From an uncultured Aquimarina sp. (GTDB lineage Bacteria; Bacteroidota; Bacteroidia; Flavobacteriales; Flavobacteriaceae): a stretch of DNA of 64,000 bases. A program made the translations under genes and the position numbers. Of the stretch, positions 60,637 to 64,000 are shown piece after piece (position 1 is the first letter of the stretch; each line of letters opens with the position of its first letter). Location: NCBI GenBank assembly GCA_947498775.1, contig CANMLL010000015.1, positions 103,711 to 167,710 of the forward strand, given 5' to 3'. The notes below the pieces were generated by a model. The model was not told where the DNA came from and did not search any database. It worked only from the letters and a program-made list of their open reading frames with translations.

Positions 60637-61191
60637 ATGAAAAAAACATTTTTTTTAGCCTTATTTGCAATAGTGTGCGCTTGTAATAATAGCGCACAAA
60701 AAGAAAAAACCAATATTGATATTAAAAAATATGAGTTCTTAATTGAAAAAGGAACCTTAGCAATGAAGAATGGTAAAATTGAAGAGGCTATTAATAGCTT
60801 TCAAGATGCAATATCTATTGACTCGTCCAAAATAATAGGATATTATCGTTTAGGTGTTACACAAGGTATTCTATGTAATCAAGGTGATAATGATTATTGC
60901 AAAAAAGCATTAACTAATTTTGAAAAAGTTCTAGACAAAGATTCCAGTTATGAAAAAATAAGTTATAACATTGGGATAATACACTTTAATCAAAAGCGAT
61001 ACAATGATGCTTTACTTTTTTTTGATAAAGCTGTAAGCAAAGACTCTTTAGACATAGATTATTATATCAATAGAGGCTTTACAAAATTGAACTTAAAAGA
61101 CACTGTTGGATCTTGCCCAGACTTTAAAAAAGCTTACAGTTTAGGAGATAGCGAAGCTAAATCTTTAATAGAAGAGTTTTGTAAAAACTAG
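60637..61191 (+). CDS. TPR-repeat lipoprotein
   Basis: The 184-residue protein has lipobox VCAC (Cys near residue 16). At least three TPR motifs follow: LAMKNGKIEEAINSFQDAISIDSSKIIGYYRLG, CKKALTNFEKVLDKDSSYEKISYNIG and NDALLFFDKAVSKDSLDIDYYINRG. It begins 10 bp after the XRE gene and is convergent with the small membrane gene at 61193 (1-bp gap). It resembles the helical lipoprotein next to the displaced Rhs tip (52972) in form. Confidence 0.8.
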   Translation: MKKTFFLALFAIVCACNNSAQKEKTNIDIKKYEFLIEKGTLAMKNGKIEEAINSFQDAISIDSSKIIGYYRLGVTQGILCNQGDNDYCKKALTNFEKVLDKDSSYEKISYNIGIIHFNQKRYNDALLFFDKAVSKDSLDIDYYINRGFTKLNLKDTVGSCPDFKKAYSLGDSEAKSLIEEFCKN

Positions 61192-61192
61192 A

Positions 61193-61555
61193 TTAAATCA
61201 CAAAAGCTAGAATAAATATTGTTATTATATAAATTATCGCTAGACTAGTTTTTAATAACTTCTTGTTTTTACTCTCTTTATCATATTTATCTTTTATTGC
61301 AGCATATTTCTTTTTCCTAATAAACAGAAAATAGCCTACTAATAAAATAGATATATAAAGCGCAATAAATATTTCTTTCTGCTTAAAAAAGTTACCTACA
61401 AAATCTACATTGTAATATTGAAGAATATTGACAATCACAAACAAGTTAAAAGACAGAACCAAAGCCAGAACTATATTGGCTATATGTTCTGGCTGTTCTT
61501 TCTTTGAAGGTGTTAATAATGTAAACTTGTAGAGTATATAATAAATATAATACAT
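61193..61555 (-). CDS. Small membrane protein, probable Rhs immunity protein
   Basis: The 120-residue protein has three hydrophobic segments (about 25-46, 61-79 and 101-119) separated by charged loops, ending ILAFVI. Its ATG is 3 bp after the Rhs stop codon. That position, directly downstream of an Rhs gene, and the membrane location fit an immunity protein for a membrane-acting toxin tip. No homologue is recognised; the assignment is from position and topology. Confidence 0.6.
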   Translation of the reverse strand: MYYIYYILYKFTLLTPSKKEQPEHIANIVLALVLSFNLFVIVNILQYYNVDFVGNFFKQKEIFIALYISILLVGYFLFIRKKKYAAIKDKYDKESKNKKLLKTSLAIIYIITIFILAFVI

Positions 61556-61558
61556 CTT

Positions 61559-64000
61559 TTAAAATTTAGGATTTCGTAACGTGGTTCCTCCACCTAATGC
61601 TTTTGGATGACTTGTTTTTCCTCCTCTTTGTTGTATTTCTCTAGATAATTGAGCACCTCTTTCGTGCCCCCCTAATAAATCTCCAACAACATAATAGGAA
61701 GCTGATGTTACCCAACCAAATGGACCACCAAATAAACCAATACCAGTATAAGTAGTATTCATTCCAAACCTTCCTCCTGATATTTGTCCTTCTTTATAAG
61801 CAAAATAGTCAAGTCCTATAGATGCACCACCAGCGACTCTTCCAAACGTTCGGAAAAATTTAGCACCAGTACTTGTATATGCTAAAGTAGATTTAGAATA
61901 AACGTGCCATCTACCTATTGAACCAACTGATATCTCACCTATTTTAGATACTCCTTTATAAGAAAGCCCCATCGCTCCTAATCCAAAAGCTCTTCCCATA
62001 TTGCTAATAGATTCTTTAGAGTCTGATAAAAGTGGATTTTGAGTGTTCTGAACAACTTCTACACCATTAGCTCCCATAACAAGTGTTCCCCCATTAGATA
62101 ATTGTGTTCCTGCTCCATTTCCTCCACAACAATCATTATTGGTGTTATTATTATCATTACCTGCTTCACCTGCTATATAATTAGGTCTTTTGTGATCAAA
62201 AAGATCAGGTTGTGATATATCAAAATCTTTTCCGGGACTAAATCGATCTACAGGAGCCTTCCCAGAATTAAATCTATCAAAATTCTCCGTTTCATCCATA
62301 CTTCCAAGACCTATCGGAGCCATCCCATCAGGATCAATATAGTAGATCGGATTATCAAAAGCATAATTATAAGGAGAGTGTCTTCTCATTTCTTCTGCTA
62401 ATGGGTCGATATTCATCCACCTCCCTAAAGCCGGATCATAATTTCTAGCTGAGAAGTCTAACCATTCTAAACCAAGTTCATTTTGTTCTTCTTTTCCATT
62501 ATAACCGTACTGGTGATTTCTACCTCTATAGGTGTCGTTATATCCTTTATGTTGTAGTCCAAAGGGATAATAATTTTTCTCCTGGATAATCTCATCCTGG
62601 ATAATGCTACCATCTTTATCAGCATCCTTATAAGACAATCTTACATTGCCTAAGTGGTCTTTAAATTGATACACATATTTATACCCATCTGCTTCTTTTT
62701 CTACAATCCCCTCTGGGTGGTTGAAGAACTCAAGAGTACCATTCTTATAGACGTAATTACCAGCATACTCTGTTGTTAAAGAACTTCCCTCTGTTACGAT
62801 CTTCTTTAATTTCGCTCCAGTGGCATCGTAAATATAAGAAATTGTTCCTGTTCCTTCATTGTTACTTATAGAAACTGTTTCTGGTAAGTTTAAATGGTTA
62901 TAGGTAATGCTTGAAATCCCTTTGTTTTGATCCAGGATCATGTTGCCATTGGCATCGTAGGCGTAATCTTGATTGGTATTGGTATTGGTATCATCCTTAA
63001 ACCCGTAATCCTTATTCCCAAAGTCAGCGACCTTACGTAGTTTGTTACTATTGGTATGGTAATAATAATATAGGTGATCCATATCGGTAAAAGAACCATT
63101 GTTTTGAAAACCACTACGATTTAAGCTTAGAATATTTCCCATTTTGTCATAAGTAACATTGGAGAGAGTATATCTTCCTTCATTACTGGTTCCTGTGGTA
63201 ATTCTGTTTAAAGCATCATAGGTATACTCATAACCCCTTGTCATGTTGTCGTTGGCAGTTATCCATGTTGTTTTAGAAATATTCCCATTATACAAAGGAT
63301 TGGTACCTTCATTGTAATTAATCCCAAACCCAAATACATCATTCCCGATATTATCCACATCGTTGATCCCTTTAAGCCAACCTCGGATATTGTATTGGTA
63401 GTCTACGGTTTGGAGTCCCCCACTTCGAGTAGCCTCAGTGCTCGAGGTGCCTCCAACGTTTTTGGTCACTAATTGCCCCAGGTCATCATATTGGTTAGCA
63501 GCAATTTGTTCTGTATCCTGATTATTGATCTTCTGGGTTTGTTTGGTAAGCCTGCCCATATGATCATAGGTAAAGGTATCTACCGTTTTGATCTCTTCAT
63601 GTCCCGTTTTGCGGTGTATGGTAGTGGCTTCTTCTACTTTACCCACAAAATCTAGCTTGGTTTCTACAATATCGGTGGTATTAAGATACTCATTGATACT
63701 AGCCACATAGATCGGCCTTGCCTTTTTATCATAATAGGTAACCGAGGTAGTCCAATAGGATGTCCCTAATACCTTTACCTTGCTTCCCGTAGCAAGGGAT
63801 CGGGTACGATCGCTGGTGCCTACCCCGTAGACCGTACCTGGATTGTTGATCCCCACCATGTCAAACTCATAATCGTCATAGTAATTGATCGTTAGTACTT
63901 CTGCATTTTGAGCATTGGGATACCCCCCATTGTTGTAATACATTGTTACTCCACCAATCAATACTGCACTTCCTCTTGTTACCCATAAATCATCAGTATA
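61559..64000 (-). CDS. Rhs/YD-repeat protein with toxin tip (partial, 5' end beyond window)
   Basis: The frame is open to base 64000 (814 codons seen). YD-type repeats are present (YDHMGRLTKQ, YDDLGQLVTK, YDALNRITTG, YDKMGNILSL, YDANGNMI), then the conserved Rhs end YPFGLQHKGYN, ELGLEWLDFSARNY, LGRWMNIDPLAEE and NNPIYYIDPDGM. The variable tip of about 250 residues is Gly-rich and has hydrophobic stretches (NTTYTGIGLFGGPFGW, SYYVVGDLLGG) near the C-terminus. Rhs proteins deliver toxins between cells. A pore-forming or membrane-active tip is a guess supported by the adjacent membrane protein. Confidence 0.88.
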   Translation of the reverse strand, partial: YTDDLWVTRGSAVLIGGVTMYYNNGGYPNAQNAEVLTINYYDDYEFDMVGINNPGTVYGVGTSDRTRSLATGSKVKVLGTSYWTTSVTYYDKKARPIYVASINEYLNTTDIVETKLDFVGKVEEATTIHRKTGHEEIKTVDTFTYDHMGRLTKQTQKINNQDTEQIAANQYDDLGQLVTKNVGGTSSTEATRSGGLQTVDYQYNIRGWLKGINDVDNIGNDVFGFGINYNEGTNPLYNGNISKTTWITANDNMTRGYEYTYDALNRITTGTSNEGRYTLSNVTYDKMGNILSLNRSGFQNNGSFTDMDHLYYYYHTNSNKLRKVADFGNKDYGFKDDTNTNTNQDYAYDANGNMILDQNKGISSITYNHLNLPETVSISNNEGTGTISYIYDATGAKLKKIVTEGSSLTTEYAGNYVYKNGTLEFFNHPEGIVEKEADGYKYVYQFKDHLGNVRLSYKDADKDGSIIQDEIIQEKNYYPFGLQHKGYNDTYRGRNHQYGYNGKEEQNELGLEWLDFSARNYDPALGRWMNIDPLAEEMRRHSPYNYAFDNPIYYIDPDGMAPIGLGSMDETENFDRFNSGKAPVDRFSPGKDFDISQPDLFDHKRPNYIAGEAGNDNNNTNNDCCGGNGAGTQLSNGGTLVMGANGVEVVQNTQNPLLSDSKESISNMGRAFGLGAMGLSYKGVSKIGEISVGSIGRWHVYSKSTLAYTSTGAKFFRTFGRVAGGASIGLDYFAYKEGQISGGRFGMNTTYTGIGLFGGPFGWVTSASYYVVGDLLGGHERGAQLSREIQQRGGKTSHPKALGGGTTLRNPKF

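Overview
The window is AT-rich chromosomal DNA from a marine-type Bacteroidota bacterium, almost certainly of the Flavobacteriaceae. The evidence is the gliding lipoprotein GldH, a secreted sulfatase with a type IX secretion C-terminal tail, GIN-domain and FtsX-type proteins, promoters of the Bacteroidota form TTTG-N18/19-TAnnTTTG, and weak Shine-Dalgarno sequences. An Aquimarina-like genus is plausible but cannot be proved from the sequence alone.

Layout. 1-7147 (minus): one transport operon, tolC-like, hlyD-like, ABC ATPase, GIN-domain protein and two MacB/FtsX permeases, faced by a divergent NtrC-type regulator and histidine kinase (7368-10084). 10101-20749: two lipoproteins and a heme-biosynthesis block (hemA, hemC, hemD, hemE and hemF, with hemH on the other strand and hemJ at 30060). 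It runs from glutamyl-tRNA to heme except for hemL and hemB, with an AraC regulator beside hemA. 20825-30059: cyanophycinase-like lipoprotein, MATE exporter, NTF2-fold protein, PQQ-type sugar dehydrogenase, membrane AraC regulator and a large BNR/sortilin-type protein. 30917-33961: yicC, gmk and nadD, interrupted by an Abi_2/AbiF-type HEPN gene preceded by its own promoter and a short hairpin RNA. 33968-48722: sulfatase, enoyl-CoA hydratase, NtrY-like kinase, fused oligopeptide ABC ATPase, 3-oxoacid CoA-transferase subunits enclosing a peroxiredoxin gene, PBP1A, gldH, a RicT-like protein and trhO.

48723-64000 is accessory DNA. It holds an orphan RiPP precursor, a large lipoprotein, decayed repeats with a truncated REP-associated transposase, a displaced Rhs C-terminal tip with a lipoprotein neighbour, a ParE/RelE-type toxin-antitoxin pair, a four-gene ATPase/two-tyrosine-recombinase/AraC module with a divergent XRE repressor, and an Rhs gene that runs off the window end with a membrane protein as its probable immunity gene.

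Repeats matter here. Paired-hairpin REP-like elements occur at 15366-15941, 23330-23420 and 25490-25735. One carries a DUF559 endonuclease-fold gene and has landed exactly at the 5' end of hemD, giving an in-frame DUF559-HemD fusion. Another contains a nested MITE. A third sits inside a perfect 28-bp inverted repeat. The most interesting candidates for undescribed biology are the hairpin RNA/AbiF locus, the DUF559-HemD fusion, the Rhs/recombinase region and the orphan RiPP precursor.
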